Source: Alphaproteobacteria bacterium
GTDB taxonomy: Bacteria > Pseudomonadota > Alphaproteobacteria > CACIAM-22H2
Length of the DNA: 64,000 nt
Direction of reading: 5' to 3'
Assembly (NCBI GenBank): GCA_016124335.1
Contig: WGNX01000004.1
Coordinates: forward strand, 394,418-458,417
Part shown: positions 51,415 to 64,000 of the stretch, piece by piece
Layout: each line of letters begins with the position of its first letter
Numbering within the stretch: the first letter of the stretch is position 1
Notes under the pieces: model-generated
What the model saw: the letters and a program-made list of their open reading frames with translations, nothing else
What the model was told of the DNA's origin: nothing
The model's database searches: none
Position numbers and translations under genes: made by a program

Positions 51415-53103
51415 TCATGCCGACTTGATCGCGCTCAGGAACCTGTCGACATGCCCGCGCAGCGATTCCGCCTGCTTGGACAGGCTCAACGCCGCCTGCA
51501 GGACCTGCTCGGACGTCGAGCCGGTCTGCCCGACCGTCGCGGTCACCTTGGCGATGCCGCCGCTGACATCGTGCGTACCCCCGGCGGCCTGCTGGATGCT
51601 GCGCGAGATCTCGCTTGTCGCCGCACTCTGTTCCTCGATGGCGGCCGCGATGGCGGTCGATATCTCGTTGATGCGCGCGATCGTCCCGCCGATCCCGCCG
51701 ATCGCCGAGACGACCGAGCCCGTCGTTTCCTGGATCGAGCCGATCTGGGCGGATATGTCGTCGGTCGCCTTCGCGGTCTGACCGGCGAGGTTCTTGACCT
51801 CGCTTGCCACCACCGCGAATCCCTTGCCCGCCTCGCCCGCGCGCGCGGCCTCGATCGTCGCGTTGAGCGCCAGCAGATTGGTCTGGCTCGCGATGCTGGT
51901 GATGAGGCCGACGACCTCGCCGATCTTCTGCACCGCCGCGGAAAGGCGCTGGACCGCTTCCGACGTGTGTCCGGCTTCCTCGACGGCCTTCCCCGCGATT
52001 TCGGTCGAGTTCGAGACCTGCACCGAGATTTCCCGCACCGAACTCGTCATCTCCTCGGTTGCCGAGGCGACGGTCTGCACGTTGCTGCTCGTCTCTTCCG
52101 CCGAAGCGGCGACCGAAGCCGCGTGATCGTTCGTCTCGCGCGCCATCGCGACCATCGACTTGGCAGCCGCATCGAGCTGGGCGGCCGCGACGGAAACCGA
52201 CTTGACGGCCTCGGCCGCCACGCCGTCGAACTCGCGCACGAGCCCGTCGACGGCATCCGCCCGTTTCTGCCGGCGGGCCTGCGCCGCGACCTGCTCGGTT
52301 GCAAGCCTTTTGGCCTCGACGAGACCGCCGCGGAATATCTCGACCGATTTCGCCATCGCGCCGATTTCGTCGCGACGCCCCGCGCCGGGGATGACGGTAT
52401 CGAGTGCGCCGTCGGCAATGCCGCGCATGGCCCCGGTCATCGCGACGACCGGCCGGATCAGGCCGAGGATGACGCCTGCCGCGCTTCCAAGCACCAGCAG
52501 CAGCACCAGCCCCGCCGCCGCCCACATCGCGCCGACATAGACGGACTCGTTGCGCGCGGCGAGCTTCTCGGTTGCTGCATTGGCTGCATTGGAGCGATCG
52601 ACGATCTCGTCGATCACCGTCCGGTGCGCCTGATACGATTGGGCAAGCATCGCGTAGGCCTTTCCGGCAGCGGCCATGTCCTTGCGTTCGAGCGCCGGGA
52701 AGAATTCGGCGTCGAGAACCTTCCAGAATGTCGCGACCGGCGCGTAGGATTTCTCGGTCAGCGTCTTGCGGATATCCGCGTCGAATTCCGGCTCGGCCTG
52801 CCAGTAAGCGCGGCGCTCGTCGTATTCGGCGCGCAGCTTCTTCAGCCGGTCGCGGTGCTTGGCCGCGTTCGCCGGCTCCTGAAGCGCAAGCGTCGCTTCA
52901 AGATAGGATTCGATGATGTACTCCGGCGGCGGCAGGATATCCGCGACCATGTCCTTGCCGAGCACGATCTGGCGGTAGACACGACCGCCGACTTTCAGTT
53001 CGCCCAGCGCCACCGCACCGATCGCGATCGCGACGGCAATTCCGCCGAGGACGAGTGCCGCGACAAGCGAAGCAACGAACGAAACACTTCTGGTTCGCAG
53101 CAT
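51415..53103 (-). CDS. Methyl-accepting chemotaxis protein
   Basis: 562 aa from ATG 53103 behind GGAGAG. TM1 at about 10-32 ([22 protein letters not shown]), a periplasmic four-helix-type sensor (about 33-190), TM2 near 195-215 ([21 protein letters not shown]), HAMP ([20 protein letters not shown]), and a cytoplasmic hairpin whose tip reads [37 protein letters not shown] split across the usual MA signature. No CheR-binding pentapeptide is seen. Ligand unknown; the sensor has no Cache signature. Confidence 0.95.
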   Translation of the reverse strand: MLRTRSVSFVASLVAALVLGGIAVAIAIGAVALGELKVGGRVYRQIVLGKDMVADILPPPEYIIESYLEATLALQEPANAAKHRDRLKKLRAEYDERRAYWQAEPEFDADIRKTLTEKSYAPVATFWKVLDAEFFPALERKDMAAAGKAYAMLAQSYQAHRTVIDEIVDRSNAANAATEKLAARNESVYVGAMWAAAGLVLLLVLGSAAGVILGLIRPVVAMTGAMRGIADGALDTVIPGAGRRDEIGAMAKSVEIFRGGLVEAKRLATEQVAAQARRQKRADAVDGLVREFDGVAAEAVKSVSVAAAQLDAAAKSMVAMARETNDHAASVAASAEETSSNVQTVASATEEMTSSVREISVQVSNSTEIAGKAVEEAGHTSEAVQRLSAAVQKIGEVVGLITSIASQTNLLALNATIEAARAGEAGKGFAVVASEVKNLAGQTAKATDDISAQIGSIQETTGSVVSAIGGIGGTIARINEISTAIAAAIEEQSAATSEISRSIQQAAGGTHDVSGGIAKVTATVGQTGSTSEQVLQAALSLSKQAESLRGHVDRFLSAIKSA

Positions 53104-53258
53104 GGTCACTCTCCTCCGAAAACATTCCGGCCGCCAAACGTTCGGCTTCGTGCCGAAAAAAGTGCATGCGGGAGAAAGCTTATGCAACCACTCCGATAAA
53201 TGTATGGTGTCGAATCTCAGCGATCCGCTTGAACAATTGCGTAACTACAAAAATACAA

Positions 53259-53614
53259 TTATCGCCAAAATGACACATACGTGAAACGCAGTGCAGCCCT
53301 GACGGCGCCGCGTGCGTCGGATTCGAGGGTCGCCGCGTCCGGGTAATTCGAATCGATATGCGCGACAAGGTTGCGCCGTTCGCGCAACCAGTCGAATTCG
53401 GGATCATCGCTCGGCGCGCGCCGCTGTGCGGCCTCGGCCAGCGCATAGGCAAGCACGATGGTTGCCGCCCAGGCGCCCGCACAAAAGGCCACGCGCATCT
53501 CGCCCAATGCCGCCAGCCAGCTTTCGGGAAGCTCGGGCGCCTGAGGCGGTGCGTTTGCGGCATGCGCGCGCTCGAACCAGTCGGCCCGCGCGGCGGAATC
53601 GGCGGCCGGCTCGC

Positions 53615-53618
<4 letters not shown>
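53259..53618 (-). CDS. Small protein with HEPN-like RNLVAH motif
   Basis: 119 aa from GTG 53618, which overlaps the pccA stop (GTGA), so it is translationally coupled to pccA. The N-terminus is Ala/Pro-rich; a mildly hydrophobic helix (EMRVAFCAGAWAATIVLAYALAEAA) and FDWLRERRNLVAHIDSNYPD follow. RNLVAH fits the R-x4-H motif of HEPN domains, which form RNases or nucleotide-binding partners. The rest is helical, as HEPN folds are. Family membership is inferred from this motif and fold pattern only; it could be a non-catalytic accessory of the carboxylase operon. Confidence 0.65.
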
Positions 53619-55648
<2,030 letters not shown>

Positions 55649-55652
55649 CGCC

Positions 55653-55849
55653 TTACTTCCCCGTTCCGAAAAGTTCGCGCGCCTTCGCCCAGTGGAACGC
55701 GAGCGGCAACGCCCATGCGCATGCCAGCCACAGCCACCACGGATAGCCCGGCGAAACGAGCACGTTTGCCGCAATCGCGACCATCAGCCCCGCCATCGCG
55801 ATCATCGCGTGCAGGCGAAAGCCGCGTATCTTGTCGGCGCGGACATCGC

Positions 55850-55853
<4 letters not shown>
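55653..55853 (-). CDS. Small 2TM membrane protein in the pcc operon
   Basis: 66 aa from GTG 55853, which overlaps the pccB stop (GTGA). [33 protein letters not shown] gives one helix and [20 protein letters not shown] a second, the 2TM-domain layout (short loop SPGYP, basic ends). It ends 4 bp before pccA. No known role; it could tether or simply be co-expressed with the carboxylase. Confidence 0.75.
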
Positions 55854-57382
<1,529 letters not shown>

Positions 57383-57440
57383 CGCCCCCGCCCCAATGTG
57401 ACGCCCGCAACCGCGGCGTCCGAAACGCATAACAAAGCCG

Positions 57441-58169
57441 TCAGGCCAGCGCCAGTCTCAAAAACCGTTGTGCATCAGATAGATCAGCCTTGATTTCGGC
57501 CTGTTTGGCCGACAGCACCGGGTCTTCGCCCCAGCGCTCGATCTGGTAGAGCCGGTCAAGTTCGGCGGCCGCGAAGGCCGCCTCGGCATCGATGTGCCCG
57601 TCGGCGAGCGCCAGCCCGAGCACAAGCGAGCCAGTGGCCGCCACAACGACGCCCAGGCCCGCCAGCTTCAGATCGTCGAACTTCTCGAGCGCGTGGCGAA
57701 GCGCCGCCAGGCTGCCGGCCGGCTGATCGGGCGGCAGCAGGTTGGTATGGTTCTCCAGCCGCGCGTCGTAGGCAAGCGCCAGCCAGTCGAGCAGCGGCTG
57801 CCACACCGCCGCCTGGCGCGCGGCAAGGTCACGCGGCTGCGCCGCGCGGTAGCAGAGCAGCTCGGTTTCGGCGTGCGCCATCAGCTCGTCGATCACCGCG
57901 GCACGGCGCGTCGGCAGGCGGTCGATCGCCGTCGCGAGGATGCGCGTCAGCGGCACGCGCTCGAAATCCGCCTTCGCACCCTTCTTGCGCGGCATGACGC
58001 CGCGCCATTCCGCGGAAATGGCCGTCGCCAGTTCGCGGCTGCGGATGGCAAGCGCGTTCCCGGCGGGCGTGGTCAGCGGCTTGCCGTCGAGCGTCACCGT
58101 CCAGCCGCCGTCCGCGGCTTCGACGGCCGCGGGTTCGGCGAACGCGGCCGCTGTCGTCGTCTCGCTCAA
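57441..58169 (-). CDS. ATP12 family chaperone (F1-ATPase assembly)
   Basis: 242 aa from TTG 58169, which overlaps the AsmA stop (TTGA). [33 protein letters not shown] is the N-terminal ATP12 signature; [27 protein letters not shown] and [37 protein letters not shown] follow. In mitochondria ATP12 binds the F1 alpha subunit; alphaproteobacteria carry the ancestral form. Encoded between asmA-like and pccB genes on the same strand. Confidence 0.94.
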   Translation of the reverse strand: MSETTTAAAFAEPAAVEAADGGWTVTLDGKPLTTPAGNALAIRSRELATAISAEWRGVMPRKKGAKADFERVPLTRILATAIDRLPTRRAAVIDELMAHAETELLCYRAAQPRDLAARQAAVWQPLLDWLALAYDARLENHTNLLPPDQPAGSLAALRHALEKFDDLKLAGLGVVVAATGSLVLGLALADGHIDAEAAFAAAELDRLYQIERWGEDPVLSAKQAEIKADLSDAQRFLRLALA

Positions 58170-60538
58170 CGGCCGAACGGCAGCTTGATGCCGCCGGGCA
58201 ACGTGATGCCACCCGGGTTCGACGGGGCGGCTTGCGCGGGCTTCTGCTGGCTCGACGCCGGTGCGGCTTGCGTGGGCGGTGCGGCCTTGCCGGTGGCGGC
58301 GGCAAGCGCCTGCGCGCATTCATCCGATGCCGGGCCGGATGCCGCCTGCTGGCGGCCACCGAGAAGCCCGGCGATCGTGCCCACACCGCCCTTCGCGATG
58401 CCGGTCACGGTGCCGGCACCGCCCTGCAGCAGCGCCTGTGCCGTACCCGCGGCATCGGGCGTATAGGACGGCTTGGCAAGCGTGCCGCCGATGTTGAAGG
58501 CGACAGGGCCGGCTATCTGGTTGAGCGCCAGCTGCTCGGTCGCAAGGTTGATCGTGCCGGTCGTGCGTGCCGACATGACGCCGGTGTCGATAAGGCCCGC
58601 CTTGTACACGCCGATCCCGTCGCGAAAATCGATCTTGTGGATCGCACAGCGCACCGAAGTGCCGATCGTGACCTTGGCCAGCGGCGGGAAGACCGTGCCC
58701 AGCCATTCGCCGATCACCTTCGTCGCTTCCTTGCCAAGCTCGCCCTTGCCCATGTTGAGATACACGTCGCCCGCGAGGCTTGCCGCAAGCTGGCGCGCCG
58801 TATCGCCCGCCCCGCGGAGATTGACGTCGAGCGTCGTCGGGCCGCCCGAAAACCAGTCGTTGAGCTTGCGCTCGGTCAGCACGCGGCCGACCTCGAGCTG
58901 GCGCATCTCGATCTTGTTGGTGAAGTTCTTCTGCGCGGCGTTCGCCGTCGCATCGAGCACGAACTTGCCGCCGTCCATCTCGAAGGTCAGCGGCCGCAGC
59001 GTCAGCACGCCGTTGTTGACCACGAGCTGGAGGTTGAGGCCCTTGAGCGTGGCGCCCTGCGTGACGATCGCCGCCGCCGCATATTTGAGTTCGGCGTTGG
59101 CCGCGTTGAGAAGATCGAAGGGCACCTTCTCGTTCGGGATGACGCGCCCGTCGTTCGCGGCCGAGCCGCCGCCAGCGGCGGCGCCCGCAGCCGGCTTGGC
59201 CGGCGCGCTTGCCGAAGAGCCGGATTTCGCCGGCATCAGGCGGACGAGATCGACCGTCTGCGACCGAAGGTTCGCCTGCACCGAGGGTTTGCCGCCCGGC
59301 GGCAGCGCGACATTGACATCGCCCGAAAGGTCGACCGCGCCCGACGGCCCGACCGCGAGCTTCAGGCCGGAGATCTGGTAGCGCGCCGCGGCGGGATCGC
59401 TGACGTTGAACTGCAGGTCCAGCGGCCCCGTCACCGGTGCATCCATCTTCGCGGCCTTGAACGGCGCCGCAATGTCCTGCGAGGTCGCCTTGACCGCCAG
59501 CTTGATGCCGCGCTGCTGCACGGGATCCTGGAACGAGCCTGCGACTTCGAGGCGGATCGTGTCGGCCCTGCCGAAATCGATCTTGATGTCGGGCAAGGTC
59601 GGCCGCGCGCCGGGGCCGCTGTCCGCCGCCTTGACCGCGAGTTTCAGCGGCCCGAGTGCCGGGATTTCCTGCTTGGCGAGGGCGGCGAGTTTCTGCACCT
59701 CCGGCACGTCGGCCGCGAGGTCGATCGAATAGCCCTTGCCTTGCGTGGGCGACACGATGCCGCCGGAAACGTGCGCGGACAGCGCGTTTTCGCCCAGCGT
59801 CATAGTCAGGTCGACCGGCCAGGGCTGGCCGCTTGTCTGCAGCATGCGCTCGACCGAGCCAACGGAACCCTTGAGTGCGAATTTCTGCTCGCCCGACAGT
59901 TCAGGCACGTTGGCCGATCCGGCGATGTCGAGGCGCAGCGGTGACGATGCGGAATCCGCGTTGAGAAGCACGCGCTCGAGCTTCACCTCGTTGGTCTGTT
60001 TGGAAACGCCATCCCGGAAGGCAAAACGCGCATTGCGAAGCTCGACCTCGCGCACGACGGGAAGCGGTGTGCCGCCCCCTGCACCTTGCGCGGCCGGCTG
60101 GCCTTGCGCTGGCGCGGCGGCAATGGCCCCGGGCTTGGCGGGCGCGTCGAACTCCCAGTTGCCCTTCCCCTTCGCGTCGGTCTCGAGAAGGATGTCGGTA
60201 TCGAGCAGCACGAGGCGCTTGACCTCGACCTGCTTGGAAAGCAGTGGCAGCAGCGCCACCTGCACTTCGAAACGGCCGACCTTGACCATCTCGGGCCGCG
60301 AGCCCCAGGCCGCATTGCCGAACGAGACGTCGGCGATCCCGAAGCTCGGCGACAGGCCGATCGAGAGCTTGATGTCGCCCTTGAGCACGAGGTCGCGGCC
60401 GGTCGCCTTCTTCGCGGCCTCCACGATCTGCGGCTTGTACTGGTTGGGGTCGATCGACGAAGCGATGACGAAAACCGCGGCGACCGCGACGACGACAAGA
60501 CCGACGATGCCGATGGCAAGCCATTTCACGAAGCGCAT
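58166..60538 (-). CDS. AsmA family protein
   Basis: 790 aa, an inner-membrane protein with one N-terminal helix (KWLAIGIVGLVVVAVAAVFVI) and a long periplasmic beta-rich part. The AsmA start is clear: YKPQIVEAAKKATGRDLVLKGDIKLSIGLSPSFGIADVSFGNAAW. The C-terminal AsmA-2 core has LTERKLNDWFSGGPTTLDVNLRGAGDTARQL. Family members are bridge-like proteins proposed to move phospholipids to the outer membrane. The Ala/Pro/Gln-rich tail is low complexity. Its ATG lies 13 bp inside the upstream HAD gene. Confidence 0.92.
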   Translation of the reverse strand: MRFVKWLAIGIVGLVVVAVAAVFVIASSIDPNQYKPQIVEAAKKATGRDLVLKGDIKLSIGLSPSFGIADVSFGNAAWGSRPEMVKVGRFEVQVALLPLLSKQVEVKRLVLLDTDILLETDAKGKGNWEFDAPAKPGAIAAAPAQGQPAAQGAGGGTPLPVVREVELRNARFAFRDGVSKQTNEVKLERVLLNADSASSPLRLDIAGSANVPELSGEQKFALKGSVGSVERMLQTSGQPWPVDLTMTLGENALSAHVSGGIVSPTQGKGYSIDLAADVPEVQKLAALAKQEIPALGPLKLAVKAADSGPGARPTLPDIKIDFGRADTIRLEVAGSFQDPVQQRGIKLAVKATSQDIAAPFKAAKMDAPVTGPLDLQFNVSDPAAARYQISGLKLAVGPSGAVDLSGDVNVALPPGGKPSVQANLRSQTVDLVRLMPAKSGSSASAPAKPAAGAAAGGGSAANDGRVIPNEKVPFDLLNAANAELKYAAAAIVTQGATLKGLNLQLVVNNGVLTLRPLTFEMDGGKFVLDATANAAQKNFTNKIEMRQLEVGRVLTERKLNDWFSGGPTTLDVNLRGAGDTARQLAASLAGDVYLNMGKGELGKEATKVIGEWLGTVFPPLAKVTIGTSVRCAIHKIDFRDGIGVYKAGLIDTGVMSARTTGTINLATEQLALNQIAGPVAFNIGGTLAKPSYTPDAAGTAQALLQGGAGTVTGIAKGGVGTIAGLLGGRQQAASGPASDECAQALAAATGKAAPPTQAAPASSQQKPAQAAPSNPGGITLPGGIKLPFGR

Positions 60539-61221
60539 GTCCGATCCCCCCACAATTCCCGGACAAGGCCGGGAAGTTCATCGCAAGCCGACGCCAGCCG
60601 GTCGGCCCCGGCGCGCGTCAGGTCATCGGGCGAATGATAGCCCCAAACGACGCCGATGGCACCCACGCCGGCGGCCTTGGCCATCGCCATGTCGTAGCTG
60701 GTGTCTCCGATCATCACCGCGTCCGCGTGCGCGACGCCCGCTTCGTCGAGCGCCCAGTGGATCATCGTGGGATCTGGCTTGCCCGGCGCGCGATCGGCGG
60801 TTTGCAGCGTCACGAAACGGTCGGCCAGCCGGTGGCTTGCCAGCACCGCATCGAGCCCGCGCCGCGCCTTGCCGGTCGCAATGCCCAACAGCCAGCCCTC
60901 GGCCGCCAGCGCGTCCAGTGCGGCAAGCGCACCCGGGAACATCGGCTCGACCATGCCGCCGCCGGTGCGCAGCGCGAAGAAAGCTTCCTTGTATCCGTCG
61001 ACGAGGCGCGAATGCGTCGCGCCGTCGCTATCGGCTGCCAGGATCGCCATGCAGCGTTCCAGCGGCAGGCCGATCACGCGGTGGGTCTGCGCAAGCGACG
61101 GAGCGGGAAGACCGAGCCCGCCGAACGCGCTTTCCATGCAGGCCTGGATCGCGTGCTGGCTGTCGACCAGCGTGCCGTCGAAATCGAAGATCGCCAGTCG
61201 CGGCTTGCTTGCTGTGCTCAT
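60526..61221 (-). CDS. HAD-superfamily phosphatase (phosphoglycolate phosphatase-like)
   Basis: 231 aa from ATG 61221. Motif I FDFDGTLVDSQ, motif II region GIATGK, motif III GKPDPTM and motif IV MIGDTSYDMAMAKAAG with paired Asp. The cap is the small helical C1 type, as in Gph and pyrophosphatase PpaX. In relatives placed next to rluC it is a phosphatase of unproven substrate. It overlaps the AsmA gene by 13 bp and lies 26 bp after rluC. Confidence 0.92.
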   Translation of the reverse strand: MSTASKPRLAIFDFDGTLVDSQHAIQACMESAFGGLGLPAPSLAQTHRVIGLPLERCMAILAADSDGATHSRLVDGYKEAFFALRTGGGMVEPMFPGALAALDALAAEGWLLGIATGKARRGLDAVLASHRLADRFVTLQTADRAPGKPDPTMIHWALDEAGVAHADAVMIGDTSYDMAMAKAAGVGAIGVVWGYHSPDDLTRAGADRLASACDELPGLVRELWGDRTCAS

Positions 61222-61247
61222 GGACCGGAATTCGCCTGTTGGGATTT

Positions 61248-62255
61248 TCAGTCGCGCGGAAACGGGTCGATGCGCGCGTCGACGTCGAAGCCGAAAAACT
61301 CCCATGTCTTGCGCATGTGCTCGGGCAGCGGCGCCTTCACCTTCAGCATCCCGTTGCCCGAGGGATGTGGCAGCTCGATCGAGCGCGCGTGCAGATGCAG
61401 CTTGCCGGAAATGCCGTCGCCCGCGATGCGTGCGGCGGCGCCGCCGTATTTGCCGTCGCCCACGATCGGCGTGCCCAGCCCGTCGGCACAATGGACACGC
61501 AGCTGGTGCGTGCGACCGGTGCGCGGCCACAACACGAGCCATGCAGCGCGATCGCCGGCGACTTCCGCCGTCGCGTAGAGGCTCACCGCGCGCTTGCCGT
61601 CTTCCTCGTCGCCCGCCATGCGTTCGTGGCCGGTGGGGCCGGCTTCCTTGGCAAGCGCCATGTCGATCTTGCCTTGTGCGGGTTTCGGCACGCCAGCGAC
61701 GAGCGCCCAGTAGAGCTTGCGCGCGTTCCGGTGACGGAAGGAATCGCCCAGGCGCTGCGCGTTCTTGGCACCGCGTGCCAGAACCAGCACGCCGGACGTG
61801 TCGCGATCGAGCCGGTGGACAAGCTTCGGCCGGCCTTCCTGATCGAACTCGAGCGCATCGAGCATGCCGTCGATGTGCCGTTCGGTGCCCGTCCCGCCCT
61901 GCACGGCAAGGCCCGGCGGCTTGTTGAGCACGATCACGTCGTCGTCCTTGTAGAGGACGCATGCGCGGATCATCGCGGCATCCGCCTTCGACACCTTCGG
62001 CCGTTCACGTTGGACCGAAGGGGCCGCAAGCTCGTCGGGCGGCGGCATGTCGATGTTCGGCGGCAGGCGGATCGCCTGCTCGGGCTCGAGGCGCTGGCTG
62101 GATTTCGCCCGCTTGCCGTCCACACGGATCTGGCCCGTGCGCAGCAGCTTCTCGATGCGCCCCTGCCCGAGCGCCGGGAATTTCCGCTTCAGCCAGCGAT
62201 CGAGCCGCTGGTCGGCGTCGTCGATCTTCACGACGATGGTGATGACGCCGCTCAT
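61248..62255 (-). CDS. RluC/RluA family pseudouridine synthase
   Basis: 335 aa from ATG 62255, overlapping the rarA stop (ATGA). An S4 RNA-binding domain (QRLDRWLKRKFPALGQGRIEKLLRTGQIRVDGKR; about 15-55) precedes the synthase with HRLDRDTSGVLVLARG (catalytic Asp) and GRTHQLRVHCADGLGTPIVGD. RluC isomerises uridines 955, 2504 and 2580 of E. coli 23S rRNA; target sites here are inferred. Part of the rarA-rluC-HAD-asmA-ATP12 series. Confidence 0.94.
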   Translation of the reverse strand: MSGVITIVVKIDDADQRLDRWLKRKFPALGQGRIEKLLRTGQIRVDGKRAKSSQRLEPEQAIRLPPNIDMPPPDELAAPSVQRERPKVSKADAAMIRACVLYKDDDVIVLNKPPGLAVQGGTGTERHIDGMLDALEFDQEGRPKLVHRLDRDTSGVLVLARGAKNAQRLGDSFRHRNARKLYWALVAGVPKPAQGKIDMALAKEAGPTGHERMAGDEEDGKRAVSLYATAEVAGDRAAWLVLWPRTGRTHQLRVHCADGLGTPIVGDGKYGGAAARIAGDGISGKLHLHARSIELPHPSGNGMLKVKAPLPEHMRKTWEFFGFDVDARIDPFPRD

Positions 62256-63577
62256 TCTTCCCTCGTGCGCCGCTCGCGCAGTTTTGCCCAATAGTCGAGC
62301 CGTTTGCGGATTTCGCGTTCGAAACCCCGCTCGACCGGATCGTAGAACGTCTCGCGCTGCATGCCGTCGGGGAAATAATTCTGGCCCGAAAAGCCGTCCG
62401 GCGCGTCGTGGTCGTAGGCGTAGCCCTTGCCGTAGCCGATTTCCTTCATCAGCTTCGTGGGTGCGTTCAGGATGTGCGCGGGCGGCATCAGCGAACCGGT
62501 CGACTTGGCCGCCCGTTGGGCCGCACCGAAGGCGGCATAGGCCGCGTTCGACTTCGGTGCGGTCGCCAGATAGACGACCGCCTGCGCGATGGCCAATTCG
62601 CCTTCGGGCGAACCGAGGAAATCGTAGACGTCCTTGGCGGCAAGCGCCTGATGGACCGCCTCGGGATCGGCCAGGCCGATATCCTCGACCGCGAAGCGCA
62701 CGATACGGCGAACGATATAAAGCGGCTCCTCGCCGCCCGCGAGCATGCGCGCGAGCCAATAGAGTGCGGCATCCACGTCCGAGCCGCGCATCGATTTGTG
62801 GAGCGCGGAGATGAGGTTGTAATGCCCCTCCTGCGCCTTGTCGTAGAGCGGTGCGCGCTTCTGCACCGCACGCGCGAGTGCCTCGTTGTCGAGCGGCGCG
62901 CCGGCATGCTGGAAAACCTGTTCGGCAAGATTGTAGAGATAGCGCCCGTCGCCGTCGGCCATCGCGATCAGCGCTTCGCGCGCGTCGGCCGTGAGCGGCA
63001 GCTCGCGCCCCTCGGCAGCCTCGGCGCGCTTCAGCAGCGCATGCAGCGTGGCACCGTCGAGCCGTTTGAGGACCAGCACCTGACAGCGCGACAGCAATGC
63101 GGCGTTGATCTCGAAGGACGGATTTTCGGTCGTCGCGCCCACGAGCGTGACCGTGCCGTCCTCGACGTAAGGCAGGAACCCGTCCTGCTGGCCGCGGTTG
63201 AAACGGTGGATCTCGTCGACGAACAGCAGCGTCCCTTTGCCCATCGCGCGGCGCTCGGCCGCGTCGGCGAACGCCTTGCGCAGGTCGGCCACGCCCGAGA
63301 ACACGGCCGAAAGCGCCACGAATTCGAGCCCGACCGCATCGGCCAGCAAGCGCGCGATGGTCGTCTTGCCGCAGCCAGGCGGCCCCCACAGCACGATCGA
63401 GGCAAGCTTGTTGGCAGCCAGCATGCGCGCCAGCGGGCCGTCGCCTTTCAGCAGATGGTCCTGCCCTGCCACCTCGGCAAGATTCGCCGGCCGCAACCGT
63501 TCGGCCAGCGGGCGTGCGGCCGCAGGAGCCGCGAACAGGCCCGGTGCACCACCGCCACGGGCGCGCCGTTCGCTCAT
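62252..63577 (-). CDS. rarA: Replication-associated recombination protein A (RarA/MgsA)
   Basis: AAA+ ATPase related to clamp loaders that acts at stalled forks. 441 aa from ATG 63577. LAERLRPANLAEVAGQDHLL, Walker A LWGPPGCGKTTIARLL, Walker B LLFVDEIHRFNRGQQD, sensor 1 LVGATTENPSF, then the C-terminal tetramerisation part HKSMRGSDVDAALYWLARML and GYAYDHDAPDGFSGQNYFPDG. Its ATG overlaps the stop of the protease gene (ATGA), and its stop overlaps rluC. Confidence 0.96.
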   Translation of the reverse strand: MSERRARGGGAPGLFAAPAAARPLAERLRPANLAEVAGQDHLLKGDGPLARMLAANKLASIVLWGPPGCGKTTIARLLADAVGLEFVALSAVFSGVADLRKAFADAAERRAMGKGTLLFVDEIHRFNRGQQDGFLPYVEDGTVTLVGATTENPSFEINAALLSRCQVLVLKRLDGATLHALLKRAEAAEGRELPLTADAREALIAMADGDGRYLYNLAEQVFQHAGAPLDNEALARAVQKRAPLYDKAQEGHYNLISALHKSMRGSDVDAALYWLARMLAGGEEPLYIVRRIVRFAVEDIGLADPEAVHQALAAKDVYDFLGSPEGELAIAQAVVYLATAPKSNAAYAAFGAAQRAAKSTGSLMPPAHILNAPTKLMKEIGYGKGYAYDHDAPDGFSGQNYFPDGMQRETFYDPVERGFEREIRKRLDYWAKLRERRTREE

Positions 63578-64000
63578 CCGCCGACCGTCGTTGCCAGCGT
63601 GCGCTCGCCGCGGCGGATCTGCAGGCGCCACGGCAAGGGCACGTTCACGATCTTTCGGGCGTCTTCGACCGTGGCGATCGCCCGGTCGTTCACCCGCAGC
63701 AGCACGTCGCCGGGCTGAAGCCGGATCTGGTCGGCCGGGCTGCCGCGACGCACTTCCGTCACCACAACGCCGCGCGGCGGCAGATCGATGCCGAGTTCCT
63801 CGACGAAAGCCGGCGACAGGTTGGCGATCGTGGCGCCCGAGAACGGGTTCTGGCCGCGGATGGCGGTGACCTCGCGCGGCGGATTTTCGATGGGGCCAGT
63901 CAGCGTCACCGGCAGCGTGGTTTCATGTCCGCCGCGCCAGACCGTCAGCCGCACGGTCTGGCCGACCGGCTGCGTGGCGATGCGGAAGCGAAGCGCCTCG
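63574..64000 (-). CDS. Deg/HtrA-type serine protease, C-terminal PDZ part (incomplete)
   Basis: The last about 141 residues before the stop at 63574; the gene runs off the right end of the window. A PDZ tail ends in VRLTVWRGGHETTLPVTLTGP, followed by a second PDZ: FVEELGIDLPPRGVVVTEVRRGSPADQIRLQPGDVLLRVNDRAIATVEDA. This two-PDZ layout and its place before rarA are those of Do-family (DegP/DegQ) periplasmic proteases. The catalytic domain is not visible, so activity cannot be judged. Confidence 0.85.
   Translation of the reverse strand, partial: EALRFRIATQPVGQTVRLTVWRGGHETTLPVTLTGPIENPPREVTAIRGQNPFSGATIANLSPAFVEELGIDLPPRGVVVTEVRRGSPADQIRLQPGDVLLRVNDRAIATVEDARKIVNVPLPWRLQIRRGERTLATTVGG

Overview
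The window is 64 kb of gene-dense, high-GC DNA (about two thirds G+C by eye) from the chromosome of an alphaproteobacterium, probably Rhodospirillales-like. The pointers are a MipZ-type division-site ATPase, an ATP12-family F1 assembly chaperone, ClpS/ClpA, a phasin with PhaR-like sites, DUF1489 and DUF482/FemAB-like proteins, and a CCCGGG-type palindromic repeat common in this class. No prophage, CRISPR array, insertion sequence or conjugative module was seen.

Layout. 0-4.8 kb: the 3' end of a B12-dependent ribonucleotide reductase gene, a 40-codon TTG-start gene with a terminator, a higBA toxin-antitoxin unit bounded by exact 20-bp direct repeats, an unrecognised 366-aa protein and an exported protein. 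4.9-12.7 kb: RidA, FemAB-like, cyclic-nucleotide-binding, CaiB-like, clpA, clpS, phasin and a lipoprotein. 12.8-20.3 kb: a D,D-carboxypeptidase with SPOR domain, a cupin/solute-binding protein/DapA-like group, a 308-bp intergenic stretch rich in ACCTGT palindromes, a small exported Cys-rich protein, a frameshifted peptidoglycan-hydrolase-like gene and a lipoprotein hydrolase. 20.3-27.1 kb: galU, ugd, a phosphohexomutase gene and a gamma-glutamylcyclotransferase gene, headed by an 827-aa protein that joins an alpha/beta hydrolase, a helical repeat segment and a GT41 (O-GlcNAc-transferase-like) domain. 27.2-30.5 kb: a SnoaL-like Tat protein, a frameshifted J-domain gene, mipZ and a pentapeptide-repeat protein. 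30.6-45.8 kb: an acyl-CoA synthetase gene pair, DUF1489, an Hpt/CheY pair and an almost complete leucine/isovalerate catabolic cluster (ivd, mccB, liuC, mccA, mvaB) that also holds a potassium-channel-like gene and is headed by a divergent TetR gene with a palindrome between. 45.8-53.1 kb: an EamA transporter, DUF3303, a malic enzyme gene directly behind tRNA-Leu(GAG), lipB, a TSUP transporter, acylphosphatase and a chemoreceptor. 53.2-64 kb: one long minus-strand series: partial Deg protease, rarA, rluC-like, HAD phosphatase, AsmA, ATP12, then pccB, a 2TM protein, pccA and a 119-aa protein with an RNLVAH motif.

How the genes work together. The cluster at 34.4-45.2 kb turns isovaleryl-CoA into acetyl-CoA and acetoacetate. 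pccAB handles propionyl-CoA and MaeB returns C4 acids to pyruvate, so much of the window serves branched-chain and organic-acid catabolism, with phasin marking PHB storage. The 20-27 kb block makes UDP-glucose, UDP-glucuronate and hexose phosphates next to a putative glycosyltransferase of unusual architecture; this is the best candidate for a new system. Many genes overlap by 4 bp (ATGA, GTGA, TTGA), so translational coupling is common and several starts are GTG or TTG.
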